Shown here in pieces: positions 1 to 6,495 of a stretch of DNA of 35,226 bases. Position numbers and translations under genes: made by a program. The notes under the pieces are model-generated. The model was not told where the DNA came from and ran no database searches. It worked only from the letters and a program-made list of their open reading frames with translations. This DNA comes from a virus. Position 1 is the first letter of the stretch. Every line of letters begins with the position of its first letter. The stretch lies in the IMG/VR virus record IMGVR_UViG_3300033571_005376, positions 1 to 35,226 of that record, one strand, 5' to 3'.

Positions 1-285
1 CTCCTGCTGCGCCGTCGTTTCCGTCTCGCCGCCCGTGTAGAGGTCGCGCATCTTCTGGGTGAGCGCCTCGCCAGGAGCGAAGTGTCGTAGCCAGAAGTGG
101 GCGCATTCGTGAAGGTAGTAGGCCAATCCTTCTATGGTGTCTGGCCTTGGCACCAGCATCTCTTCCCTCAGAAGACATGCGTGTGCCGGGGCCAAGACCA
201 CCTTGCCATTCCTCTTCCGCTTGAACCGGATCTGGATGAATGGCGGGGTGTACTTCCGCGCGATCTCTTGAAACCGCGCGGTCAT
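1..285 (-). CDS. HExxH-motif phage protein, C-terminus cut by window edge
   Basis: The first 95 residues of a leftward gene are visible; the C-terminus lies outside the window. Residues 59-63 read HECAH, an HExxH zinc-binding motif as in zincin metallopeptidases, set in a helix-like stretch (GLAYYLHECAHFWLRHF). A third zinc ligand would be expected further on and is not visible. The N-terminus is basic (RFKRKRNGK). The ATG at 285 sits one base beyond the TAG stop of the upstream 70-aa gene, so it belongs to the same operon as the ssDNA-binding protein and nuclease. Metallopeptidase-like activity is inferred from the motif alone; small phage proteins with this motif are usually uncharacterised. 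Confidence 0.72.
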   Translation of the reverse strand, partial: MTARFQEIARKYTPPFIQIRFKRKRNGKVVLAPAHACLLREEMLVPRPDTIEGLAYYLHECAHFWLRHFAPGEALTQKMRDLYTGGETETTAQQE

Positions 286-286
286 T

Positions 287-499
287 CTATGTCTCGCCCT
301 GTATCAGTTTCGATACACGGACACCGATGTCGTAAAGGTAGCCGTCGAGTTCAGATCCAGACTTCCCGCGCGCCTGGACGAACACCTCGCACGGTATCGT
401 CCACTCGCCGTGAGCGTCTTGCAAAAACCCCACGGATACCGCGAACGGTCCCACCTGTTCGGTGACACACAGGCGGCGGTTGGTCAGGTTCATTGTCAT
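287..499 (-). CDS. small TSCPD-like protein (70 aa), function unknown
   Basis: This 70-aa protein starts at ATG 499, which overlaps the TGA of the ssDNA-binding protein gene (ATGA), and ends one base before the next ATG at 285. This tight coupling and the good coding composition argue that it is real. The pattern of a beta hairpin (FAVSVGFLQD), then CEVFVQARGKSGSELDGYL, then a hydrophobic helix (GVRVSKLIQG) resembles the short TSCPD-type domain found at the C-terminus of B12-dependent ribonucleotide reductases and as stand-alone small phage proteins. That match is from memory of the family pattern and is tentative. No catalytic residues can be assigned. A second ATG at 493 is an alternative start. 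Confidence 0.7.
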   Translation of the reverse strand: MTMNLTNRRLCVTEQVGPFAVSVGFLQDAHGEWTIPCEVFVQARGKSGSELDGYLYDIGVRVSKLIQGET

Positions 500-1041
500 C
501 CAAACACATCCTCTGCGCTGTCGGCGAAGTCTGCCTTCGTGAACGCCTTCGAAGCTGGCATCCGGCCACCACCCAGGGGGGCATCGTCCTTCAACTTCTG
601 GACGTTTTCCAACCCAAACGCCACGCCACGATTGCCAGACGTTTCGTAAGCGTAGGGACGGACCTGCGCGCGAAACCAGCCGCCGGAATAGACCTCGCTC
701 TCGTCGATGATGTCCTGCAAATCCTTGTCCACCAGACCAGGGCGGCGGTCTTCGTTGGCGGAGAAGGTCATCACCACGGCGTCATCGGGGACGCCAGCGA
801 TGGAGTTGTCTAACTCTCCGTTCTCGCGGAACGGAGAGCGCAGGTTTTTCGGCGGGGTCTTTCCCCACTTCTCGACGACACACTGCGACACTGCCTTCTT
901 CAACTCGCTGATGTCCGTATCCGGCATGAAGACGGCGCGGATCGAGAACTTCTTCTTGCCATCGGGGTTGTCCCTGGGCGCGGTGGCGCGGAACAGACCG
1001 ACAAACGCGGCGCGAAAGATCGGGGTAATAATTTTCGTCAT
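496..1041 (-). CDS. Enc34-type (DUF2815) single-stranded DNA-binding protein
   Basis: This 181-aa protein has the layout of the DUF2815 / Enc34 phage ssDNA-binding family: an N-terminal strand with TPIFRAAFVGLFRA, a KKKFSIRAVFMP strand, the LRSPFRENGEL segment, and a late YSGGWFRAQVRPYAY strand before GVAFGLENVQKL. The C-terminus is acidic (ADFADSAEDVFG), as is common for SSBs that recruit partners through an acidic tail. It would coat ssDNA during phage replication and recombination. ATG 1041 is preferred over an upstream in-frame extension because GGAG lies a few bases ahead of it and family members start just before TPIFR. It is one base from the nuclease stop and overlaps the next gene by ATGA, so it is co-transcribed with the YqaJ-like nuclease. 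Confidence 0.9.
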   Translation of the reverse strand: MTKIITPIFRAAFVGLFRATAPRDNPDGKKKFSIRAVFMPDTDISELKKAVSQCVVEKWGKTPPKNLRSPFRENGELDNSIAGVPDDAVVMTFSANEDRRPGLVDKDLQDIIDESEVYSGGWFRAQVRPYAYETSGNRGVAFGLENVQKLKDDAPLGGGRMPASKAFTKADFADSAEDVFG

Positions 1042-1042
1042 A

Positions 1043-1774
1043 TCAAGTCTCCAAGTTGAATGCCGCGCGTGCGGCTTTATTGGCCCGAAGGGACCAATCT
1101 GGGGGTGCCAGCACAACGCTGGACAAATTGTTGTTCAGGTCGCGCGCCAGATCATGCAGCGCGCTTCGTGATTCAATTATTTTCGTGAGCAATTCCTGCG
1201 CCGCCGTCACCTTCTCGATGATGCGCGCTTCCAGTTCAACATCCCGGCGGTACTCCACGCCTGTGATGCGTTTCTCTGGGGGGATACCCCAGCAGATGTG
1301 CATCTGGGGCGGTTCGTACCGCATGAGTTCGGGCGGCGTGTCCACCATGCAGTAGACCACCTCCCAGCGTGGCTTCTGGTAGAGCATCATGTAGCCGCGA
1401 GCCTGCCACTCGTACTCGGGCTTGTCAGCTTCGTCGCTGGTAATGGGAAAGGTTTCCAATGACCAGGGCGACTTGATGTCGATGCCGAAATCAGGCTCGA
1501 CGATGTCAGCTTCCCCGGTAACCCAAACGTTACTAAGGCGGGTCGAGTTCTTCTGGTAGTTCGTCCCCCTGACCAGGTTGAGGAGGTCGATGGAATCCTG
1601 TTCCACCTCGTTGCCTTTCGACACGTACTTGTTCTGGATCTGGAAATCGACCCCGAACAGAACCTGCTTCGCCACCTTCAGGATGTGGGACTTCGCTGTC
1701 TCCGACAGCGTCTCGCCCTTTTTCCTGGGGTCGCCCATCAACTGGGACAAGGAACTGCACCTGAACGGCTTCAT
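1043..1774 (-). CDS. YqaJ/RecB-like PD-(D/E)xK exonuclease
   Basis: This 243-aa protein has the order of motifs of YqaJ / lambda-exonuclease-like phage nucleases. It opens with an N-terminal RCSSLSQLMGDP segment, then KGNEVEQDSID (E56/E58), then GEAD with D90, then GIDIKSPWS giving the D99-x-K101 metal site, and finally a helix with YEWQARGYMMLY, the usual Q-containing motif. It probably degrades one DNA strand to make recombinogenic ends and works with the ssDNA-binding protein encoded next. The start at ATG 1774 overlaps the stop of the upstream gene (ATGA); the longer in-frame extension is antisense-like and was rejected. Family membership is inferred from motif order; substrate specificity is not visible. 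Confidence 0.88.
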   Translation of the reverse strand: MKPFRCSSLSQLMGDPRKKGETLSETAKSHILKVAKQVLFGVDFQIQNKYVSKGNEVEQDSIDLLNLVRGTNYQKNSTRLSNVWVTGEADIVEPDFGIDIKSPWSLETFPITSDEADKPEYEWQARGYMMLYQKPRWEVVYCMVDTPPELMRYEPPQMHICWGIPPEKRITGVEYRRDVELEARIIEKVTAAQELLTKIIESRSALHDLARDLNNNLSSVVLAPPDWSLRANKAARAAFNLET

Positions 1775-2217
1775 GCCCCACACTCCGCGCGGAACGCTTC
1801 GTAGTGTTTTTGGTCCAGATCCGAAATCCGGCTTGCGCCAAACTTCTTCAGCAGTTCCACCGACGCCGGGACGCCGTTCTTCCGCGAGAACGATTGCAGA
1901 CACGCCCTCACGTCATCCAGCGACAACCGGATCTCCGGCGGCACCACTGGCGTATCGGTCGCGGTTGTTTCTTCCACGACGGCAGTGTCGGCAGGATCGA
2001 CGAACGTTTCCTCCACCGTCTCAACCACCTTCAGGTGGTCGGCCTTCTTACGACCGCGCTTATTCTTGACGGGTTCAGGCTCCGCCTCGGTCGGCGGGTA
2101 CTCTGGCGAATCGCCATCGGTGCCGACGCCAGCGTGTTCTTCCATCGCCTTCTGGATTTTACCCAGAAGCCACAAGTCGAAGTAGGTGAAGTTTTCGGTA
2201 TTGATCTCGATCTTCAA
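1771..2217 (-). CDS. acidic hypothetical protein, TTG start
   Basis: This 148-aa protein has no recognised catalytic motif. The N-terminus (MKIEINTENFTYFDLWLLGKI) looks structured. Residues about 30-95 are low-complexity, rich in E, P, T and V with a basic KNKRGRKK patch. The C-terminus (SLDDVRACLQSFSRKNG...LLKKFGASRISDLD) forms a small helical domain of a kind seen in unannotated phage proteins next to recombination genes. The start codon is TTG at 2217: a strong GGAGG lies eight bases upstream and there is no closer ATG. It overlaps the nuclease gene by ATGA, so translation is coupled. A role in recombination is inferred only from the neighbourhood. Confidence 0.75.
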   Translation of the reverse strand: MKIEINTENFTYFDLWLLGKIQKAMEEHAGVGTDGDSPEYPPTEAEPEPVKNKRGRKKADHLKVVETVEETFVDPADTAVVEETTATDTPVVPPEIRLSLDDVRACLQSFSRKNGVPASVELLKKFGASRISDLDQKHYEAFRAECGA

Positions 2218-2271
2218 ATGATGATCCTCCGTTACGTTGAGATAATCACAATGATTATCGCAAGATTGTTC

Positions 2272-3741
2272 CTAGTCAAGGATTTTTGTGATGTCCCTGG
2301 ATTTTTGTGCCACCACCCGCATGACCTGCTCGTCCACGGTGTCGGCGCAGACGAAGAAACGGCAGCGAACCGGCCTTTTCTGCCCCACGCGGTGGACCCG
2401 CATCGCCGCCTGGGCGTTGTCGGCTGGCACCCAGGATGATTCGAGAAAGCAGACCTCGGCAGCGGAGGTGAGCGTTATCCCCACCCCAGCGGCCACCACC
2501 TGACCGATGAAGACGCGGGTCTTCGGGTCGTTCTGGAAGCGATCGATGTTCGACTGCCGCTTGCCCACCGGGGTTCCGCCAAACAAGGTGACGCAGTTGT
2601 ATTTGCGCAGCCGCACCCGCGTCAGTTCGATGACCTGCTGGTGCATAGCGAAGATGACCAGCTTGTCGATGGCTCCGGTCGCAAGTTCTTCCTCGATGAT
2701 GTCGAGGCACGCATTCAGTTTCGCCAGACCGATCCAGCGGCGGAGCGTCGAGGTCGATTTGGAGTAGGACTCGATGAGACGCAGGGCGTCGCCACTATTG
2801 AAATGGTGACCGTCCCTGATTGCCAAGAGGCTGGCACGCAGCGTCTGGTCTTGTTTAGCGAGTTGTTCGAGGAACAACGGGATGCCGACATCCGCTTCTC
2901 CCAGCAACCGCCAGTTCTCGTAGAACCACGGGTCGAGATCGACGTGGCCCTTCGGCACCGTGACCTCCTGGAATGTGATCTTCGGTAATTGCAGCGCCAC
3001 GTCTTCCTTCTTTCTGCGCAGCATAACGCGCCCCAACACAGACCTCAGTTTCGGGATCGCCGCCTGCTTCGCTCCCGTAATCTTGAAACCAAAATTCGAC
3101 TCGAAACCATCGCAGTACTCGGCGACGAAATCCCAATAGTTCCGCGCCTCCTGTCCCATCGACTTCAAGTGAGTGTAGAGTTCGCTTGGGTTGTTCGGCA
3201 TCGGCGTCCCACTGAGACGCCAAGTGTGGGTCGCCGACGCCATGATGCCGGGATTTTTCCCGTGACCGTAGATCGCCTTCGTCCGTTTCGCCGTGCGTTC
3301 TTTCAGGTAATGCGCCTCGTCCAGGATGAGTACGTCGTGTTTCCTTCCCCGGTATGCGGCGCGTAACGCCTCGCTTGAGACCAAGAGGTCATAAGAGACA
3401 ATTGAGACGCCACTCGGGGGGAGTTGGGTCTTGGCTGTTTGGATGATGGTGACCGGGCGGTTGACCGTCGAGAACCGCTCGAACTCACGGCTCCAATTGA
3501 TGCGGAGATTGGCAGGGCAGACCACCAGGATGTTGGTGGCGGCGATCAAGTCGCACGCATGGATAGCTTGGGCAGACTTCCCAAGACCTGGCACGTCGCC
3601 CAGCAAAGCCTGCTTGTTTTCAACCAGGAACTTCGCGCCCTCCATCTGGTAGGGAAATAGCGCGAACGGGTTTTCGGCGGTTTTGAGCTTGGGTTTTTCT
3701 GTCAACCCACCTGCAATTCCCCGGCCCATATCCTGATTCAT
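2272..3741 (-). CDS. SNF2-family DEAH helicase/ATPase
   Basis: This 489-aa protein has superfamily 2 SNF2-like helicase motifs in order: Walker A GDVPGLGKS (48-56), motif Ia LVVCPANL, DEAH box at 141-144, motif III SGTPMP (177-182), and motif VI QAAMRVHRVGQ (444-454) followed by PVRCRFF. Such enzymes translocate on duplex DNA; in phages they probably help replication or recombination, like T4 UvsW. The start is ATG 3741, which has AGGA six bases upstream; an in-frame TTG at 3756 is less likely. The first 41 codons or so overlap out of frame with the HNH endonuclease gene, so the original N-terminus may have been changed by that insertion. The helicase core begins at about residue 24 (NPFALFPYQMEGAKF), so function should be kept. 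Confidence 0.92.
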   Translation of the reverse strand: MNQDMGRGIAGGLTEKPKLKTAENPFALFPYQMEGAKFLVENKQALLGDVPGLGKSAQAIHACDLIAATNILVVCPANLRINWSREFERFSTVNRPVTIIQTAKTQLPPSGVSIVSYDLLVSSEALRAAYRGRKHDVLILDEAHYLKERTAKRTKAIYGHGKNPGIMASATHTWRLSGTPMPNNPSELYTHLKSMGQEARNYWDFVAEYCDGFESNFGFKITGAKQAAIPKLRSVLGRVMLRRKKEDVALQLPKITFQEVTVPKGHVDLDPWFYENWRLLGEADVGIPLFLEQLAKQDQTLRASLLAIRDGHHFNSGDALRLIESYSKSTSTLRRWIGLAKLNACLDIIEEELATGAIDKLVIFAMHQQVIELTRVRLRKYNCVTLFGGTPVGKRQSNIDRFQNDPKTRVFIGQVVAAGVGITLTSAAEVCFLESSWVPADNAQAAMRVHRVGQKRPVRCRFFVCADTVDEQVMRVVAQKSRDITKILD

Positions 3742-4165
3742 TGTCGATCCTATCAAGCGTTAAGCCGGGTGGTCTTTCGCCCATTGAGCAATAGAAATTT
3801 TCAAAATCATGCCATTCGTCGCAAACGGTAATTCCTCTTCCGCCGTAGTATTTCCAAGCCCAGTTTCTGGGGTTGGTGCATCGTTTCAACATGTCGGCCC
3901 ACGATTGGTACGCGCCGCTGAAACCCCGCCGTTTTGCTTGCCCGTGTTTTGTGGACCGTAAGATGGTTTGTTCTTTTCGGTGGCATCCGCAGCTTACTGT
4001 ATGCCCGGACCTCAAGCTGTTGGCGCAAACGTTTTTGGCAGCGCCGCAGGAACAACGGCATTCCCAGACTGCTTTGTTGGCCTTGGTTCTGCCGACCAAT
4101 CTCAAAACCTCTAGACGCCCATAAAAATGGCCTGTTAAATCCAAACGGTTATGCCCTTTTGGCAT
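3620..4165 (-). CDS. HNH/treble-clef homing-type endonuclease
   Basis: This 181-aa protein is of the common phage free-standing HNH type. An N-terminal GRLEVLRLVGR strand leads to a cysteine cluster (C36, C38, C40, C59, C61) that likely binds zinc. A central WADMLKRCTNPR helix and YYGGRGITVCDEW follow, then LDRIDN (137-142) and GNCRW (149-153), the usual active-site region of this family. It would nick or cut DNA and promote its own spread. The region has visibly lower GC than its neighbours. ATG 4165 is chosen over TTG 4183 by the conserved start MPKGHNRLDL. Its last 40 codons overlap the helicase gene in another frame, and about 17 residues follow the normal NRRK end of the family, as if read-through into helicase coding sequence supplied the stop. 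Confidence 0.85.
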   Translation of the reverse strand: MPKGHNRLDLTGHFYGRLEVLRLVGRTKANKAVWECRCSCGAAKNVCANSLRSGHTVSCGCHRKEQTILRSTKHGQAKRRGFSGAYQSWADMLKRCTNPRNWAWKYYGGRGITVCDEWHDFENFYCSMGERPPGLTLDRIDNESGYGPGNCRWVDRKTQAQNRRKPVRAISLPDGGREVPG

Positions 4166-4216
4166 CTCAATACCCCGCAACAATGCGTTGCGAATATACC
4201 AATCTAATCGGCAAAC

Positions 4217-4435
4217 TCAAGACTTCTCGCGCTGGCGGCGCTCGATCTCACGGTTGATGTACCACGCCGCCTTCTGGAGATCCGTAATGGGGTCGCCTTT
4301 CAGGTCGCAGCGCATGATGTACTTGACCGCGTTGCCCAAACAGAAATTAAGGGCTTCCGTCACCACGATTGCCTCAACGCCGCTCGGGTGTTCGCGGTAG
4401 TGCTGCGGGTTGATGGGGTCGGTCTTTTTACGCAT
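4217..4435 (-). CDS. DUF3310 phage protein
   Basis: This 72-aa protein matches the DUF3310 pattern throughout: DPINPQHYREHPSGVEAI at the start, a central EALNFCLGNAVKYIMRCDLKGD, and DLQKAAWYINREIER at the end. DUF3310 proteins are widespread in phage replication regions; some are annotated as nucleotide kinase-like, but the protein is far too short to be a P-loop kinase and has no Walker motif, so the biochemical role is unknown. ATG 4435 lies two bases after the RuvC-like gene stop, so the two are coupled in one operon. Confidence 0.88.
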   Translation of the reverse strand: MRKKTDPINPQHYREHPSGVEAIVVTEALNFCLGNAVKYIMRCDLKGDPITDLQKAAWYINREIERRQREKS

Positions 4436-4437
4436 TG

Positions 4438-4935
4438 TTATTCCTCTCTTGAGATAGCCTGCATCCCGTACATCGCAATAAAAGCGGCCTCTGCTGCGCC
4501 GTCGTCCAAGGTCTTGGAGAATCGGGGGGCGTGATTGGGCCAGAGTTTGGATGCCAGCGCGCGGGAGCGGGCTTTGTGAACTGATGTGGTTTCATGCTCG
4601 GCGCGGGCTTGCAGCCCCACCGACCCGCGCCAGACGTGCGGTGCGACGATCCTCAGATTGAACCCCAGCGCCTCCACCGTCCCATGGACGATGCCAGCGG
4701 CCAGACCAAATCGAAATTGATGCGCTTGCCTGGGGCGGCTTGTGACGAACTCTACGTAGACGTGGGATGCGTCGGCTTCTTCCAGGATGCGGGCCAATGC
4801 TGGCACGTCTATCTCGACCGTGTTCTTCGGGCGGCGCGTCGGCATCCTCCCAGCGGCAATCAACTCGAAATTGGGAGCCATGACGGCCCATCCCCCGGTG
4901 AAGCCGGGGTCGATGCCGATCACATTCTTGGTCAT
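4438..4935 (-). CDS. RuvC-like Holliday junction resolvase
   Basis: This 165-aa protein has the RNase H-like fold signature of phage RuvC relatives. GIDPG carries the first acidic residue (D9), VYVEFVTSRP the second (E62), and the C-terminal LDDGAAEAAFIA helix provides D144/D145 and E149. E. coli RuvC is about 170 residues, so the length is normal. It should resolve branched DNA made in replication and recombination before packaging. Its ATG at 4935 overlaps the stop of the upstream HTH gene, and it is followed by the DUF3310 gene after two bases. The exact junction preference cannot be read from the sequence. Confidence 0.9.
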   Translation of the reverse strand: MTKNVIGIDPGFTGGWAVMAPNFELIAAGRMPTRRPKNTVEIDVPALARILEEADASHVYVEFVTSRPRQAHQFRFGLAAGIVHGTVEALGFNLRIVAPHVWRGSVGLQARAEHETTSVHKARSRALASKLWPNHAPRFSKTLDDGAAEAAFIAMYGMQAISREE

Positions 4936-5246
4936 ACGATCACCAGCTTGCGGGGACCGGAAGGCGCGATCGGCTCATTGCCGTCCCATGCTTGCGTCTC
5001 GGGCACCCAATCCTCGGGCCGGATCAAGACGCCGTTCTGGCGCGCCACTGCTTTGATTTGTTCAATTCGGGGGGAAGGTATCAGACCGTCGCAACCATAC
5101 GGGCGGCGATACTGCCAGCGGTAGATTGTGATGCGGGAGCAGTTCAGAAGGTAAGCGAGGGCGCTCTCCCCGCCAAACCTCCCGATGACCTTTGCCGCCT
5201 GGTTGTAGGTCGGTCGGCCATGCTTGCCGTTGTTGCGCGGTTTCAT
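4932..5246 (-). CDS. HTH DNA-binding protein, first gene of leftward operon
   Basis: This 104-aa protein contains a helix-turn-helix over about residues 15-72: AAKVIGRFGGESALAYLLN, then CSRITIYRWQYRR as the likely recognition helix, then GLIPSPRIEQIKAVAR. This layout is typical of small Cro/YdaS-like phage regulators with the IP-x-x-x-Q turn. The C-terminal 30 residues are probably flexible. GGAGGA precedes ATG 5246 at good spacing. As first gene of the leftward operon, directly beside the divergent promoters, it is a candidate Cro-like antagonist of the XRE protein encoded at 5410. It could instead be an operon-specific activator; this cannot be decided from sequence. Confidence 0.8.
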   Translation of the reverse strand: MKPRNNGKHGRPTYNQAAKVIGRFGGESALAYLLNCSRITIYRWQYRRPYGCDGLIPSPRIEQIKAVARQNGVLIRPEDWVPETQAWDGNEPIAPSGPRKLVIV

Positions 5247-5270
5247 TGCAGTCCTCCATGTTGCGGCTGA

Positions 5271-5299
5271 AGCGTAACAACACGTTTGGATAAACGCAA
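5271..5299 (-). promoter_or_regulatory. leftward early promoter
   Basis: On the minus strand TTGCGT (complement of 5294-5299) is followed after 17 bases by TACGCT (complement of 5271-5276). The -35 hexamer is inside the CGCAACA...TGTTGCG dyad, and a TAACAACACGT element (5275-5285) lies in the spacer, so repressor binding would block polymerase. It is placed about 25 bases ahead of the HTH gene. The -10 match is only partial. Confidence 0.55.
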
Positions 5300-5312
5300 C
5301 ACCATTGTTGCG
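5295..5312. promoter_or_regulatory. operator-like inverted repeat CGCAACA-4-TGTTGCG
   Basis: CGCAACA (5295-5301), CCAT, TGTTGCG (5306-5312) is a perfect 7-bp dyad overlapping the -35 box of the leftward promoter. The same heptamer pair with a 5-base spacer, in the opposite order, occurs at 8446-8464. A further TGTTGCG half-site lies at 5326-5332. Likely a regulator binding site; which regulator binds is inference. Confidence 0.6.
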
Positions 5313-5342
5313 ATGTTTTTGCGAATGTTGCGTTGGGTCATG

Positions 5343-5371
5343 TTGTTACGGAGCGCGACGTGTTGTATGTT
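5343..5371 (+). promoter_or_regulatory. rightward promoter for the XRE regulator gene
   Basis: TTGTTA (5343-5348) is followed by 17 bases and TATGTT (5366-5371), a reasonable sigma70-type pair. The -10 lies within the large dyad at 5356-5383, so the downstream gene is probably autoregulated. The predicted transcription start is about 30 bases before ATG 5410. Confidence 0.55.
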
Positions 5372-5383
5372 AACAACACGTCG
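5356..5383. promoter_or_regulatory. large operator-like dyad ahead of the XRE gene
   Basis: CGACGTGTTGT (5356-5366), spacer ATGTTA, ACAACACGTCG (5373-5383): a perfect 11-bp inverted repeat. Its TAACAACACGT part (5371-5381) recurs exactly at 5275-5285 in the leftward promoter spacer. The location over the rightward -10 box strongly suggests an operator of the lysogeny switch. Confidence 0.7.
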
Positions 5384-5409
5384 GGGGGCGTGAGTATGTG
5401 GAGGAGCGT

Positions 5410-5838
5410 ATGAACATCGACACCCGGTGGTTCCAGACCAGGTTAGCAGACAAACACGTCAGCCAGCGGCAGCTTGCCAAGCGGCTGGGGCTGGATCCGG
5501 CGGCGGTATCCCTGATGCTGCACGGACGCCGGAAGTTCACTGCTCAGGAGGCCGTGGAAATTGCCCGTGTGCTGGGCGTGGAGTTGGAGGCTGTGGTGAC
5601 CAAGGCGGGATTAAGAAGGGGCGCGGGCGGGCTTCTGGAGGGATCTGGGACGGAGGGGGGAAGTGATGAGGGGAGCGGCGATGTGTTTGAGGTGCCAGTG
5701 CCATTAGCTGACGGGGGCGTCGTGCGACTGCCATTGCCGCGCAGGTTGGGGCGGGGGGATGCGGAGCGGATTGCGGCGGTGGTGCGTGCCTGGGCCAGCA
5801 ACGGAGGTTCTGGGAGCGGGGATGGGAACCGGGAGTGA
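5410..5838 (+). CDS. XRE-family regulator (probable repressor of the divergent switch)
   Basis: This 142-aa protein has a classic XRE helix-turn-helix at residues 17-40 (VSQRQLAKRLGLDP, then AAVSLMLHGRRKF as the recognition helix), followed by TAQEAVEIARVLGVELEAVV. The middle is a Gly/Ser/Glu-rich linker (about 70-95). A short C-terminal part (GGVVRLPLPRRLGRGDAERIAAVVRAW) could mediate dimerisation. There is no visible LexA-like S24 protease domain, so control by RecA cleavage is not indicated. ATG 5410 is preferred to the GTG at 5398 because GGAGGA lies just ahead of it. Divergent placement from the leftward early operon, with a perfect dyad operator in front, fits a phage repressor. Confidence 0.82.
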   Translation: MNIDTRWFQTRLADKHVSQRQLAKRLGLDPAAVSLMLHGRRKFTAQEAVEIARVLGVELEAVVTKAGLRRGAGGLLEGSGTEGGSDEGSGDVFEVPVPLADGGVVRLPLPRRLGRGDAERIAAVVRAWASNGGSGSGDGNRE

Positions 5839-5883
5839 GGGTGGATTATCCAGAAGGGCTTAATTAGCGCCAACGGGGGGTGG

Positions 5884-6173
5884 CTCCAAAATGATTTTGG
5901 AGGCGGAAAAGATTTTGGAGCCGCTAACCCATTGAAACCATTGGGAAATACCAAAATTCCACCATTTCCAAAATCTTTTGGAAGTTCTATATAAAAAATG
6001 GTGGAGTATTACATGCCTGTAATATTCCTATATATCTTTTTATATGTAGTATATCTCTTATTATTTTGGAATAATGGAAAAAGAGAGAGAAAAGGGCAGA
6101 TTTCCGCTGGTTTTTGACCTCCAAAATCTTTCCAAAATCTTTTTTACCTCCAAAATCTGACCCCAGATTTTGG
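5884..6173. repeat. iterated CCAAAATC / GATTTTGG motif array
   Basis: Copies seen include CTCCAAAATGATTTTGGAG (5884-5902, a perfect 9-bp dyad about one base), GATTTTGGAG (5911-5920), CCAAAAT (5951-5957), TTCCAAAATCTTTTGGAA (5966-5983, dyad), ATTTTGGA (6063-6070), CCAAAATCTT (6121-6130), CCAAAATCT (6132-6140), and CCAAAATCT with its complement six bases later (6150-6173). Spacing is irregular and copies lie on both strands. GGCTCCAAAAT at 5882 can also pair with the complement ending at 5922, giving alternative hairpins. Confidence 0.75.
6007..6024. repeat. inverted repeat TATTACA-4-TGTAATA
   Basis: TATTACA (6007-6013), TGCC, TGTAATA (6018-6024) is a perfect 7-bp dyad in the AT-rich core, between the two clusters of CCAAAATC motifs. 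It could be a protein-binding site of the candidate origin; the function is unknown. Confidence 0.5.
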
Positions 6174-6198
6174 AAACCAAGGTCTTTCCGCTGGTTTT
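6101..6198 (+). repeat. 14-base direct repeat TTTCCGCTGGTTTT (two copies)
   Basis: TTTCCGCTGGTTTT occurs at 6101-6114 and again at 6185-6198, same strand, 84 bases apart, bracketing the second CCAAAATC cluster. This adds to the impression of an organised cis-acting region rather than decayed coding DNA. Confidence 0.7.
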
Positions 6199-6399
6199 GA
6201 AGATAAGAAAAAGCATTTTTTGATTTCCAGCATGGTTAACGGTGTTACGGTGTTGTTGCGCTGTGTTACGGTCGGAAATGCATTTCGTTCGATGCAATTT
6301 GAGTGGTTTTGTTAACGTTATTTTAAGAACCGCTCAGTATGCTCCGTTTGCCGCTCGTTGATTCGCGGGCGCGCTTTTACATCACGGAGGGTATTTCAC

Positions 6400-6495
6400 A
6401 TGGCTTTTATAGATTGGCTGGCAGGATTGGTCAGCGTTGCGCTTTCCACCATCATGATGGTGGGTCTCATTTTGATTGCGGCGGGTGCGGCATGA
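6400..6495 (+). CDS. 31-aa single-pass membrane peptide
   Basis: A short reading frame of 31 residues: MAFIDWLAGLVSVALST followed by IMMVGLILIAAGAA. After a short amphipathic start, almost all residues are hydrophobic or small, enough for one membrane span. GGAGG lies nine bases before ATG 6400. The last bases overlap ATG 6492 of the next small gene (ATGA), indicating translational coupling. Its placement far from the lysis genes argues against a holin for lysis; a superinfection or membrane-modifying peptide is possible. Function is unknown and the call rests on the ribosome site, coupling and composition. Confidence 0.55.
   Translation: MAFIDWLAGLVSVALSTIMMVGLILIAAGAA

Larger units (their letters stand above)
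5839..6399. other. AT-rich gene-free region, candidate replication origin
   Basis: No convincing gene is present in these 561 bases. The stretch is much more AT-rich than the rest of the window, with a run around 5987-6060 made almost only of A/T tracts (tatata, ttttatat). It contains about ten copies of CCAAAATC or its complement in both orientations, a 14-base TTTCCGCTGGTTTT direct repeat, and several dyads. Repeated short motifs beside an AT-rich stretch, next to a regulator gene and within a phage replication/regulation area, is the usual look of an iteron origin. A partition site or regulator array is an alternative. Confidence 0.5.

Noticed and set aside
6061-6297. 78-codon minus-strand open frame in the AT-rich region
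   Set aside because: It consists largely of translated CCAAAATC repeats, has no ribosome site and no neighbour coupling.
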